Of a DNA stretch of 64,000 nt, positions 10,606 to 20,805 are shown one piece after another. The notes under the pieces are model-generated. The model worked only from the letters and a program-made list of their open reading frames with translations, had not been told where the DNA came from and made no database searches. Both the position numbers and the translations under genes were made by a program. Within the stretch, counting starts at the first letter, position 1. Each line of letters begins with the position of its first letter. Source of the DNA: Paramyrothecium sp. XJ0827 (taxonomy: Eukaryota > Ascomycota > Sordariomycetes > Hypocreales > Stachybotryaceae); assembly GCA_020881915.1 (NCBI GenBank), contig JAJFPB010000007.1, forward strand, positions 3,286,001 to 3,350,000, in the 5' to 3' direction.

Positions 10606-12428
10606 TCACGCTTCAGACTCCCGATCCCTCATGCTCTGCAAAACCTTCTTCATCATCTGATCACCCACCACCTTGGCCTCCTGGAACCGTGGCTCGAAAA
10701 ATTCCTGCGTGCTGACGAAGCGCTTCTCCCACGTCTCAAAGTGGCCCAGCGAGACGCACTCGGCCCAGCCGCGCGCCGCAAACGTGAACTCGAGGTCGTC
10801 GCTGCGGTACGTCTTGTCGTCGACGGCGGTGCGCATGGCCTCCTCCAGCAGCTGCTCGTTGCGGAACAGGTGCTCCGTGACGCCGAGGCGCAGCCGGAAG
10901 AGCGGCGTGCTGCAGAGCATGTGGTCGTACGGCACGATGCCGAGCGCCGCCCAGCAGTCCACCATGGCGAGCAGCGAGAGGTGGTTGTTGGGCCGCGGCG
11001 GGGCGTCCGCGGGCACGCCGAGCGAGAAGGACGACAGGGTGTCGGCCTCGAGCAGCGGCCGGGCGTCCCAGGTCGCGCTGCTGCCGAACACCTTGTCGCG
11101 GGCCTGGTAGATGCGCGCGCGCAGGCCCTCGAGGTTGCCCTCGAGCATGAGCTTGTACAGGTCCGTGACGCTGCGGGCGTACTGGGAGACCTGCTTGCGC
11201 GCCTCCGGGTTGAGGATGGCGAGGCCGGCGTACACGTGCCACTTCTGGCTGTAGATGCGCAGCATGATGTTGATCTTGACGTTCTCGACGCCGCCGACGT
11301 AGCGGCTCAGCTCCCACGGGAACTGGCGGTTGGCGTGCCACGCCTTGCCCATGGACAGGAAGGCCGCGTGCGTCACGGCCTGCGTGTCGGCCGTGATGCG
11401 GTCGTGCTCGAGCGCCGAGAGGTGCACGAACTTGGACCGCAGGCAGCGCAGGACCGCCTCGACCTGCCGCATGGCCGAGTCCGGGGCGCGGTGCTGGATG
11501 AGCACGAGCGGCTGGTTGTGCGGGTCGACGCTCGGCCCGTGCAGGGAGTGGCACGAGATGATGGAGACGTCGGCCGGGAGGTGGGCCTCAAACGCCTGGA
11601 TCTCCGGCGACTTGCACGAGGTCTGGCCGCCGACAATGGCGCCCATCTTGGTAGCTGGGTGAAAAAAGAGACATGTCAGAGCTAACGGTCTACTTGGAAA
11701 GCACGGCAACTGGAGGAGGCATACATGGACCATACTGGGCAATCACACGATCAATGAAGGCGGCTTCGACGCTGTAGATGATGTAGTCGCTTGCGCGGGA
11801 TACGTAATGTCCATTGCGGAGGATTTCTATATTCTTCTACGAGAACTCAGCATGGTGCAGAGCGAGAGGAGCTGAGCGCAGCGACGAGTCGTACATGTCC
11901 AGAGTACATCTCCCTTAGGCTGTCGTACTTGTCTTCTCTGTCGCAGGCCAGGACTCTAGTCCGCCATCAGCTCACTCGTTCCAAACGTTGGGGCGCAACC
12001 CAGGAAGAAGAAAAATCTGCGTATCACCGGTTAGCGCCGAGCCTGAGCAGAGCGTGCGACAAAATTGCGTGTGATGAGGTGTTTCTTCAGACAAAGATTG
12101 AAAAGGTAGCAAGCGTTAACATCATCGAGAGCCCAGGGGTTAGTCTAACCACCGGAACGGTGACTAGACGCCCCTGGACAATACTCGAGCCAAATGCGCT
12201 CAAGTCATCATTGAAAAGGGTGGGTGTAAATGTGCTGGGTAGCAGAGGACAAGAACTTACCAAGATTCATGTGCTGGCCGGAGTCTGCAACAGGAGTGCA
12301 GGTGCTACTTACCTCCAGCCAGCGGCGGACAGCCTCTCGGCGTACATTCTGCCCATGTCACCCATGCCGATCAAGCCCACGACGAAGTTTTCCATCCCGA
12401 CCGGGACGGCGGCTTCACTTGAGGCCAT
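10606..12428 (-). CDS. TYR1: prephenate dehydrogenase (NADP+)
   Basis: Catalyses oxidative decarboxylation of prephenate to 4-hydroxyphenylpyruvate in tyrosine biosynthesis, in the cytosol. Exons 12428-12313, 11955-11895, 11836-11725 and 11654-10606 sum to 446 codons (445 aa; yeast Tyr1 is 452). The start MASSEAAVPVGMENF lies just before the dinucleotide-binding loop GLIGMGDMG (residues 18-26). Exon 2 encodes VLACDREDKYDSLRE and exon 3 ILRNGHYVSRASDYIIYSVE, both typical of fungal Tyr1. Exon 4 begins STKMGAIVGGQTSCK and continues through the helical dehydrogenase domain. Intron 1 is unusually long (357 nt) and holds a second GTAAGT; introns 2 and 3 are 58 and 70 nt. The gene is divergent from ATS1 (396 bp between start codons) and convergent with the upstream unknown gene. 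Confidence 0.92.
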
Positions 12429-12824
12429 GACGTTTTCTTCGCTGCAGGAAATGACTGATCGAATAAGAAAACTCAATCTCCCATGCTGGAGCAACAGGAG
12501 CTGCAGCAGATCGCGTCGTAAACCGCCCGGGTCTCGAGTCTCGTCGGGGAATCGATGCGAAGGAGCGCAAGGAATGAAGAGAAATTTTTGTTGATGGAGA
12601 CGATGGAGGTTCGGAAAGATGTAGTAAAAAATTCTGCTGACATAATCGGCTTTAGCGCCGACGACTTGCAATTATGCAAGAGGTCTAGAACCCTTCGGGC
12701 TATGCACGTAAGCGATTTCGGTCAATAAGGCCGGTACTTTGAGCAAGGTACCTCGAAACGGCATAGCGACCAAGTAGCGATCCTGCGAGCTTGAACACTG
12801 GTATAAGAGATTCGATACCAAAGA
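12429..12824. other. shared divergent promoter TYR1/ATS1
   Basis: 396 bp between two start codons on opposite strands. It contains an AAGGTACCT motif at 12745-12753. No other element recognised. Confidence 0.5.
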
Positions 12825-13913
12825 ATGGACGCCCTGTTCACCATCGGCTCCAACGGGTCGGGCCAGCTGGGTATTGGCCACAAAGAGGACGTCTCGGTCC
12901 CTAAACCGGTGATATTCCACCCCGACCAACCCAACTCGCCCATTATCAAGATCGCTGCAGGAGGGAACCACACGTTACTTCTTACACAAGCAGGGAAGCT
13001 TTACTGGAGCGGCGACCCAGCACCGGGAGCTTGTGGGCTCGGCCACTCGCTCAATATCCCAGTGTTCCAGGAAGTCCGTCTCGTGAAGGATGGAGCATCC
13101 GAGATAGGACCAGTAGCCCTTGTGGCGGCGACCTGGGAAGCGTCGTTAATAGTGTCGAAAGACAAGGAAGGAAAGAACTCGTTGTTGTACAGCTTTGGAA
13201 CAGGCATGAAAGGTGAGCTTGGCTCAGGGGAACTGATGGTGCGCACACCATCAGCCACCTTATTGAAGGACTTTCCACCGCCTGGTACAGAGATTGTGGA
13301 TCTAGCTGCCAGCATGGGATACGCGGTCGCCGTCCTCAGCAATGGCGATGTATATGGCTGGGGCAACGGTCGAAAAGGCCAGATCGGTGAGCCAGGAGCG
13401 GTGGTTCATGTACCGCGCAAGATTGAAGGACTCGATTTCAAGGTTTCCAGGGCTGTCTGTTGCAAAGAATCTACTTGTCTATTTGGCGAGCCCGAAAGTG
13501 GGCACATACGGATTCTAGGATCTGACAAATGGAGCATACGCACCAGCGCGCCTACGAACGCCCCAACTTGGAAAGATGTCGGTGCCAGCTGGGGCAACAT
13601 CTACATACTGAAGGCCAATGGTGAGCTCCAGAGCTGGGGCCGTGATGACCACGGTCAGATCCCGCCGCCAAATCTGCCAAAGCTAGCACAAATCGCCGTT
13701 GGTAGTGAACATGTGATTGCGCTCCTCGAGAGCGGCGACGTCGTGGCCTGGGGATGGGGCGAGCATGGCAATTGCGGACCGCAAGTTGAGGACAACGATG
13801 TAAAGGGCAGGTGGAACGTTGTCGTATCGTCGCAACTGTTGCCGTCAGAGTGTCGAGTGCGTTGCATTGGTGCGGGATGCGCGACTAGCTGGTTCTATAT
13901 TGGCACGAATTGA
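12825..13913 (+). CDS. ATS1: RCC1-repeat protein, ATS1/KTI13-like
   Basis: Intronless, 362 aa. A beta-propeller of RCC1 repeats is visible through the recurring G(S/T)NGxGQLG-type motifs: FTIGSNGSGQLGIGH at the N-terminus, YGWGNGRKGQIG mid-protein, LQSWGRDDHGQI and VAWGWGEHGNCG near the C-terminus. The small size, with no extra domain, and the N-terminal GSNGSGQLG with a C-terminal GCATSWF fit Ats1/Kti13. In yeast that protein binds Kti11/Dph3 and serves Elongator tRNA modification and diphthamide synthesis. The assignment to ATS1 rather than another small RCC1 protein rests on size and end motifs. The stop codon is 17 bp from the stop of RAD9 on the other strand, so the transcripts must overlap at their 3' ends. 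Confidence 0.8.
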   Translation: MDALFTIGSNGSGQLGIGHKEDVSVPKPVIFHPDQPNSPIIKIAAGGNHTLLLTQAGKLYWSGDPAPGACGLGHSLNIPVFQEVRLVKDGASEIGPVALVAATWEASLIVSKDKEGKNSLLYSFGTGMKGELGSGELMVRTPSATLLKDFPPPGTEIVDLAASMGYAVAVLSNGDVYGWGNGRKGQIGEPGAVVHVPRKIEGLDFKVSRAVCCKESTCLFGEPESGHIRILGSDKWSIRTSAPTNAPTWKDVGASWGNIYILKANGELQSWGRDDHGQIPPPNLPKLAQIAVGSEHVIALLESGDVVAWGWGEHGNCGPQVEDNDVKGRWNVVVSSQLLPSECRVRCIGAGCATSWFYIGTN

Positions 13914-13930
13914 GCACCCGTTGCAGGCAA

Positions 13931-15545
13931 TCAGTCTGGAAACAGTGCGAGATTCATGACGTCCTCCACTGGCTGTGTCGGCACAATATACGAGGCCTCG
14001 GGCTCGTCCATTTCTCGTGATGGCGCGTTGTTCCCTTGAACGCCTGGTGTCTGTTGGCGTTCGGCAGTAGTTGTTCGTCTGCCCTCGAAGATGCTCATGT
14101 CCATGGCAGAGGGGTTCTGTTCTGTTAGAAGGCTGGACCAGACATTGAGTGTGAGTTGACGTACCGGATCCGCATTATGGTCCCATTCCAACCTCACGTC
14201 CTCCTCTGGGTCCTCCTCGTCCCTAACAGGCTCCCAGCCTTCATCCTCTACGAACAAGCTCTCCGACCTCATTGTAGGTGGTGGGACAGGCCGCTGCGAC
14301 GGTCGAAGATCAAAGACGCCAATGCGCGAGGCGCTAGCTCTAACAGCACTCACGGGGGGTGTAGGATTTGCAATGTGCGGTCGCGAAGGAGGTGGCGCCT
14401 GAGCATGAACAGGTTCCTGCGGCTGCTCTGATGGTGCTACGCTAGTTCTACGAGACGTAGCCTCCAGATGAGGGCCAGATGGTTGTGCTCTGTTTTTGCG
14501 GCCCTTCTTCGTCTTTTGCGTTGGGTTGCTGCCTCTCTCACCAACTGTCATGATAAGAAATTCGCATGAGATGGCATCGCTAGAATAAGAGAGTTGGATA
14601 GGTCGAGCGGGGAGGGAGTACCGCGCGGAAAGATCGTTTCCTGTGATACCCGCATGCTGGATAATGGCACGGAAATCTTTAACCGAAATGACTATATGAA
14701 GCTTGTCCTCGACATCGATGTCGTCGAACTCGTCGGCCTCGACGGCAATAGATGTTTGAAGTGGCTTCTTGAGCACCGCTATAGCTAGAAATCAGTTATG
14801 TCATATAGATCAAGAATATTTAGAGCATACCATCCCCACTGACAGTCTTTTCGCTGAAGCAGGTGAAGTTGACGTGATCTCTGTTGGTGTTGATGTCGAG
14901 AAATTCGACTCCGGGGCCGAAATGATCCATGAGTTGCCGAAGCGTTCTCGATGAGATGGTCCAGTGGTGTGGAGCTTCGCTCTTATTGAACTTCGCGTGC
15001 ACTGGAACGGCAACCTCGAATGGAAGACGGTGGGTCGAAGTCAATCCATTTCGAAAGATGAGGCGGGCGATGAATCTGCTCTTGATTCCCTCCCCGTCTT
15101 CTATGGCCACATCGCACTTCTCGATGAGAGTCTGCCTCTCCGCGTCTCGTTGGCCATCCACCACGGAGCGGCTACGGAAGAGAGAAATGAGGGCCTTGTG
15201 GATGGTTAGCGGAGGGATTGGCCGAGCGGCGGTTGATTTACCCTGATGTACAGTGTGCAATAGAAGCGCTCGCGGTTTTCACCAGTCCCCTGGTACTGAT
15301 AACGCGAGAAGAACTTGTTCGTGGCGAACTTGAAGCACGCATAAGCCGATTTTGAATTGTTCAGCGTCGTGAGTATGAACTAGTCGCGGGTTAGAGTCCA
15401 CCACGTGCGCAAGGCCGCCGGTTTCCCTTACCGAGTCTTTTCTCGCCTCTAGAGACACATCGTCACTGAACTTGTTTAGGCAAATCAGGGCATCGCGAAG
15501 GACGGCGACACTGTCCTCGCTGAGGGTGAAGTTAAGGACCGCCAT
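13931..15545 (-). CDS. RAD9: DNA damage checkpoint protein Rad9 (9-1-1 clamp)
   Basis: Subunit of the PCNA-like Rad9-Rad1-Hus1 clamp that is loaded at DNA damage in the nucleus. Exons 15545-15432, 15379-15242, 15194-14831 and 14784-13931 sum to 490 codons (489 aa); introns are 52, 47 and 46 nt. The start MAVLNFTLSED gives the standard N-terminus. The PCNA-like fold covers about residues 1-270, with RFYCTLYIRALISLFRSRS across the second junction. After residue 270 is a basic, then Ser/Pro-rich tail typical of the phosphorylated Rad9 C-terminus, ending in an acidic region. Intron 2 uses an AAG acceptor. Intron 3 has two acceptors 6 nt apart (TTCTAG and CTATAG) that both keep frame and change two residues. 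Confidence 0.92.
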
Positions 15546-16056
15546 GAAGCGTACCAGATGCGCGTGCAAGACCAATAAACGGCAAAGCTGAGTAATCCGG
15601 TACCTATCAGGCGCAATCCAGGTCCAAGGACATCGTGAGTTACTGCAAGTTTGCCATTGGGGTGAATATTTGTGGTGATGCGAGTGATGAAGGCACACAT
15701 TCACGTTTGTTGGTAAGAAATGGCCACTAGCTGCAAGCTCCATGGGCCGCCAGCAACGGATTTAGGCAGTGGCTCCCCCCTGCGGTTTGTGCAGGTACGT
15801 AACCTAACCTAGACCAGCCATACTGCTCATTGCAATGCTCACGCAAAACACCAGTGCACGCTTTGGGTAAAGTAATCGTCGTATTCATTAGGATATAGGT
15901 GCTTCAAAGCATTCATCTAGCCAAAAAAGAATTCATCCTTTCCGTACGCCCGCATTGTACGTCATGTCATGCCTGTCATGTCCGCCCCCGACAGTTTTCA
16001 TCATGGAATGTCGTGACGAAACCCTTGGTTCCCCGCTTTGCGTGGGTAGTATCGAT
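15546..16056. other. intergenic RAD9 promoter / mini-gene 3' side
   Basis: Probable RAD9 promoter on the left. The right part is the likely 3' UTR of the small minus-strand gene. No other gene seen. Confidence 0.4.
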
Positions 16057-16185
16057 TTAATGCCTGAAGCAGCTGAAGCCGCCCAGGGAGAAGCGCCAAG
16101 GTCCGCGTCGCACACCGTGTCGGTTGACATTGACGCTGGTGCCGAAGTGACGGCCGCCGAAATGCTTCGAGTAGAAGAGACCCAT
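16057..16185 (-). CDS. 42-residue basic small protein, spliced 5' leader
   Basis: Starts ATG at 16185 in good context (CATCATGG) and stops TAA at 16057. The peptide begins MGLFYSKHFGGRHFG and ends FSLGGFSCFRH: very basic, rich in Gly, Phe and Arg, with one Cys. Support for transcription is a textbook intron just upstream: donor GTAAGC at 16297, branch ACTAAC, acceptor CTTCCAG ending at 16242 (56 nt). This would place the coding exon after a 5' UTR intron. The pattern K-F-G..F-x-x-SVNV...GV.RGP..FSLGG recalls short Gly/Phe-rich proteins such as DUF4236, but this is weak. An alternative frame running through the same splice junction is also open, so coding is not proven. Confidence 0.4.
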   Translation of the reverse strand: MGLFYSKHFGGRHFGTSVNVNRHGVRRGPWRFSLGGFSCFRH

Positions 16186-16297
16186 GATGGAGATGCGGTT
16201 TTGATCGGTTTGGTTGGAGGAGTTTTAAGCTCAGGATAGTGCTGGAAGGAAGAGTTAGTGCCGTCCCGAGATGCGTGGGCAAAAGTAAGGTGCTTAC

Positions 16298-17874
16298 CTA
16301 GAGTTCTTGGTAGGAATCTTGGCCTTGGCCTTGGAGGTGTAGATGGAGAGATGATAGAGATTTGGAGCGTGGGAGCGGGAAGGGTCGAGGTCTTGGGTCA
16401 CCTTTATCGATGATTTATGCTCGTGGGTTGCACGCGCTCCCTGCCGATCTGCCTTGGAACATACGAGAGCTGGGGGGAGTCTCAGTGACGTAAAAAGGTG
16501 GCGCAGTAGGCAAGGGACCCGAAGGGTGGAGCATGATGCAGCTTGTGGCGCACCCAGCCACTGCCCTCCACCAATGACCGTCTTTCCAGCAGCCACACCC
16601 AGCTCGTTGTCGTGCAGATAGCGCTCCACCCCATTTAACCTTATCACTGGCCCCTTCCAGGCCCGAAAGCTTACCTGACGACTATATCCCGCGAGTGACG
16701 GAATCGCCTCCCGAAGAACTGGGCATTGCGGAGCAGACCTAACTTTAGCTCAATGTGCATTCGCACCGCTCAGGCTCGACATGATCTGAAGGAGATGACG
16801 ATGGTGCGGACGGGCCTGGCAACTGGCGCTGTGCTGGGTGGATGCGTGCGCTCCGCCACCACCCAATTCTTTTGGTGGCGCTGTGCTTGCAGGGCTCGCA
16901 CCATATCATCAGGCACATCGGCAATGTAAGGAGGGACTGTCTCCGAAAGGGTCCTCGAGACCAACCTCTCGAGTGCCGTGGCTTGCTTCAGGAAGACGCG
17001 TGTTCCGGTGAAATTGTGCCCCAACATGCAGGTCTCGATGATGCGAAATATTGGCTAGACCCTTGGCCAATATTCGTGGGTCTATGAATTGTTTCCTTAG
17101 CTCGCAAACCACCACGATCGCCAGGCACGCTCTCGATCCATTTGCTGGATTAATTCCGGTGGCTTGATCTGCCCTTGGCTGATAATCCATTATTTCAGTG
17201 ATTGGATGTAATGCTTTCAAAGCCCGCTGATTCGCCTGACAGATATGGTCACACTAAGCACGACTTTGAATCTATCCTCGCCTGGTCTGTGGTCCTTACG
17301 GTGAAGGGGGGATGGTGTGACCATTGACCCCTCTCAGGGTATGTCTCATGCACACCTCGCATGTTGTATCATGCCCAACCACACACAAGCGCTTGTCTCA
17401 TCCCCCGCTGTTCTGCGCCCGTCATCGCTTTGAGAGGATGGGGCCTGGATCTCAACATGCTTTCCAATCGTTATTCTTTCCTCGTGGTCATTTCGGATCC
17501 ACAATCGCTCAACGTGATGCAGAGCAAGGAATGGCCATAGTCTCTTTCGTAAGAGCAAAATGGAAAGGTCATCTCTTGACAGCATGAGTATCCGCGCAAG
17601 GTGATCTTTTCGAGCAAGCTATTTGTCCGAAGGCTGCATTCAAATGTCACCAAATTGCTGCAGGTGATTGGCTATACATAAAACCAGGCCACACCAGTGA
17701 CATAACAGCATGAGATTGCAAACAGTCCATGATCAACTTGTGAAGATGCGATCTATCACAGATACGACGTAGGAAAAGACTTCTATAAAGTTGTGTTTAA
17801 TACAGGCAGAACTATTTGTCATCTGATTGTGAGTGTCACGTCGATTTCTTATGTTGATATCCTGGTCCACCACG
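16298..17874. other. intergenic, leader of mini-gene and gene-poor stretch
   Basis: The left end is the probable 5' exon of the small gene. The rest holds only short frames with no motif. No RNA gene with A/B boxes seen. Confidence 0.4.
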
Positions 17875-18855
17875 CTAAGTCTGCACAGATTGTGCAGCCT
17901 TCTTCGCCAGCCATTCGTCCTCCACGATTTTGGCCCTCCTTCTATGGCGCTCTTCTTCTGCGATCATATTGTAGTTCGGTGGCCCAGCACGAGTGATCCA
18001 TGCGGAAAGTGTCTTGATAGCGATCCAATGAGAACTTGGATACTTCAACGGTGCCCACCGTGGGTTCCAGCCATACTTGTCCAACTTCCATTGGAGACTC
18101 GTCTTGTTGATTAAGTAGCCAGCTCTGAGTGCTCCGGCAGCTTCGGAAGAGTCTGAAAATGAACCTGCTGCGGTCACCTCTCGCCGCCCCAGTTCCTCTA
18201 CGATCGAAAAAGCTTCAGCTAACGTTGTACGGGCTGCTTCGACATCTCCGCGGGCATCTCTGATGAGCTCGATGGCGTTCTCCTTCAAGGACCCGAAAAT
18301 TAATGGATCACTCATGCCTTCCTCCACTCCCGTGTGGATAATGTAGACAGGCATCAAGCCGACATCATTTGTGGCCAAGTTGTAGTCGTTGCTGTCAATG
18401 AGAATGATGACCGCTTTGAAGATGTTTCGCAGGATGAACATCTTTTGATCGAGCTTCAGATCGGCCAAGGACTGGGCAGATATTATTCCCTCACTTCGAC
18501 GATTGGAGTGGGGATCCGGCTCCTGCTCAAGGATGGATTGACGAGTCTCAAGAACCCGATGGCAGATGGCGGCATTGAGCTTGACAACAGTATTGATGAG
18601 TTGTGACTGGGCATTGTCGAATTTGTTCCATTTTCCGGCATGGTCGGTGCCGCCCAAGGGGATTACCTTGGCAACAAACTGTCCCCATTCGATGTCGCTC
18701 CGATAAGGTGAGAACCACTTTCTGTAGAGCCAGTTGTGCAAGGCGTGAAGACAAAGTTCGAAAGGCGCAAGCCGTTCCGCAGTTGTAGACGAAGGCCTGC
18801 AGACGTATATGGGCACTGTCTTGTTGCAGAAGTCATCGGCTTGACGAATGTTCAT
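17875..18855 (-). CDS. unknown fungal protein with in-frame 5' stop
   Basis: From the Met at 18855 the frame encodes 326 aa. It is soluble, mostly helical, with LCLHALHNWLYRKWF, SRGW-type aromatic segments and a C-terminal charged helix (AEEERHRRRAKIVEDEW). The same frame stays open and protein-like upstream (ILQVLRRSLEITHNEQLSK) to a TAG at 18985-18987. Beyond the TAG it continues, again protein-like, up to an ATG at 19057-19059 (MAPQACSVADYLEELRKR). So the gene may be a 5'-broken copy, use the inner Met, or have a 5' intron that I could not resolve. The stop would differ from CAG by a single C-to-T change. No family recognised. Confidence 0.55.
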   Translation of the reverse strand: MNIRQADDFCNKTVPIYVCRPSSTTAERLAPFELCLHALHNWLYRKWFSPYRSDIEWGQFVAKVIPLGGTDHAGKWNKFDNAQSQLINTVVKLNAAICHRVLETRQSILEQEPDPHSNRRSEGIISAQSLADLKLDQKMFILRNIFKAVIILIDSNDYNLATNDVGLMPVYIIHTGVEEGMSDPLIFGSLKENAIELIRDARGDVEAARTTLAEAFSIVEELGRREVTAAGSFSDSSEAAGALRAGYLINKTSLQWKLDKYGWNPRWAPLKYPSSHWIAIKTLSAWITRAGPPNYNMIAEEERHRRRAKIVEDEWLAKKAAQSVQT

Positions 18856-19059
18856 CTCGGGGATGGCAAAGGTCCTCTTGAGGAGGTCGACTCGGGGCTC
18901 ATACCTGAGAAGAGGGGAGAAAGTTTGCTTACTGAGCTGCTCATTGTGAGTGATTTCCAGAGACCTGCGTAGCACTTGCAAGATCTAATGTCGGGGAAGA
19001 GGAGTTCTCTTCCTGAGCTCCTCCAGGTAGTCGGCGACCGAACAAGCCTGCGGGGCCAT

Positions 19060-20500
19060 GGCAAAGGGAGAATGATCAAGAGTAGATAAGGAAGGGTAGT
19101 TGGAGGTTTCTTAGGGATGGAAGCGCAGTGGCACCCTCAATCATCCAGGGGTTGAGCAACTTGTTGGGTTTGCAATCGTCTGCCAGTCGACGAGACCCTA
19201 AGTTGAATTGAAAGTTTCGATGATTCAGAGCCCGATTACATCCATACAAGTCGCCACGCGCCAGTGCAGGTCGAACACCCCAGATTGTCCGCCAGCTAAT
19301 GAGGACTTTGTTTTCGTGTCTTTCCCATTTACGTTGAATCAAATGAGAAAGGACAGGAGTCGTGCTGAGAGCGTGGACGAAGCAGCACGTGCGCCTGTGT
19401 CGTTCGACAGATGCAGAATTTAGAGTTCTCCGGTCTGCAGGACGAGCAGCCTCTTGATGTCAGAAGAAACCTGATACCTAAGGTGAAAAGTCCCACACTG
19501 TCAATTCGTGCGGCAGTAATTAGTGGTCTCTATCTCGATGTCTTGCTAGTTCGCATGCAATCGGATTCATAAGGCGGGTATCAGGAATGCTGGGAACGAC
19601 AAGAGGATTGTGTGACTACTTTTCCTTGGGACGAAGCATGCTATACCTCGGTATTTTTGAACAGTGACATGAATAAGCATGAATAAGCATATACAGATTG
19701 CAGAACAAGAAGTCAATTCTCAATTGTGAATAAAAGAGTTATTCTGGTAGCTCGAGACGAGGTCAAGATACCACGGGGCAATTAATCGGAAGATGTGGCA
19801 GTTCAGGTCAACGGTTCTGCCGACCTGTGCGAGGAACTCAAACAGGATTGACTTGATGTCACGAACAAACAGGTGACTACTATTCGACCTCGAATCACCG
19901 TTGGCGTGGTAGAAGACACCCCCCCAAGCGTAAATACCTTGTGATATTTCTCATCGTATCACCGGCTTCCCGGCGCTCCTGAGCATCAATGTGGAGTGAA
20001 GGCATTGCAGCATCAATTCTGCGTCAACATGACCGAGCACACTTCTTTTTGAAGATTTTGTCTCTATCCATACTATATTCATGGCAAACAACACGTAGAG
20101 TGACTCTTTTGCAACGCAATGAAGCGAAGATGAAGATTGCAAGCTCTGCACTGTGGGTGTTCGAGTATACTTTGGCACGAGGAAAATGTACTAATAACCA
20201 GACCAATTTCGTGTTTTCATCCAGTTTTATTAGTTTTCCGACCGGGATTAGACAAAGATTCCACAGAGTCATATTGCTTTCTCATTCAGATTTTGAACCT
20301 TCCGTGTCCATATTCTGGTCCCATCTTGTACCACTCTAGGTATATCGTGGCGGCGATGCTATTTCCGACCTCTGGGGTGAACATCTCAGGAGGCCCAACA
20401 GGCTCACAGTGGACCTGATTTGTCCTTGAATGAGTGAAGTCGAATAATGATGTAACAAGCAAAAATAAGGAGAAGTCGAAGAGACGAGCAAAAAAAAAAA
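19060..20500. other. intergenic 1.4 kb
   Basis: Short frames only. An A-rich run (20491-20500) is the terminator of the 5S gene. Nothing else supported. Confidence 0.5.
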
Positions 20501-20619
20501 ACATACAACAGCCGGTGTTCGCTGGTCGTCACCGACCCAACTACTAATCTGCCGCTTACTTGCTTAATTAAGGGAGAGCGGACGGGATCCCATGTTTTCA
20601 AGCAGCTATGGTCGTATGT
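20501..20619 (-). rRNA. 5S ribosomal RNA (copy B)
   Basis: 119 nt, read on minus from ACATACGACCATAG to TTGTATGT. All internal 5S landmarks are the same as in copy A (5001-5119). The only differences are A for G at RNA position 5 and U for C at position 115, which pair with each other in helix I. A run of T follows on the minus strand (20491-20500 on +), a strong pol III terminator. A TATA-like TTATAT lies about 25-30 nt upstream (20644-20649). Confidence 0.95.
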
Positions 20620-20643
20620 GCTAAACAACGGAACAATTTTGGG

Positions 20644-20649
20644 TTATAT
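20644..20649 (-). promoter_or_regulatory. TATA element of 5S rRNA copy B
   Basis: ATATAA on minus, 25-30 nt upstream of the transcript start at 20619, the same spacing as at copy A. Confidence 0.55.
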
Positions 20650-20687
20650 TCAACATCAAAACAGAGTATCGACACAAAAGGGCAAAA

Positions 20688-20805
20688 ACATACAACAGCC
20701 GGTATTCGCTGGTTGTCACCGACCCAGCTACTAATCTGCCCCTTACGAGATTCTGATGGGAGATCGGACGGGATCCCGAGTTTTCTAGTAGGTATGGTCG
20801 TATGT
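20688..20805 (-). rRNA. 5S rRNA variant or pseudogene (copy C)
   Basis: 118 nt, same strand as copy B and 68 bp upstream of it. Helix I (ACATAC/GTATGT), GGGATCCCGTCCG, TTAGTAGCTGGGTCGGTGAC and CAGCGAATACCGG are kept, and a short T4 follows. The middle differs strongly: the TTAATTAAGC part of the A-box is replaced by ATCAGAATC, and the arms that form helix II pair poorly. One helix IV pair is a C-A mismatch (GGTCG...CAACC). The upstream TATA is weak (CATAAA). This may be a divergent 5S isotype, known in Neurospora, or a pseudogene. Confidence 0.75.

Noticed and set aside
10741..11685. 314-codon open frame on + opposite TYR1
   Set aside because: Shadow of the GC-rich third codon positions of TYR1; Arg/Val/Ala-rich composition with no domain.
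15205..15240. TTGGCCGAGCGG, tRNA A-box-like
   Set aside because: Lies in RAD9 intron 2; no B-box GGTTCRANTCC or cloverleaf around it.
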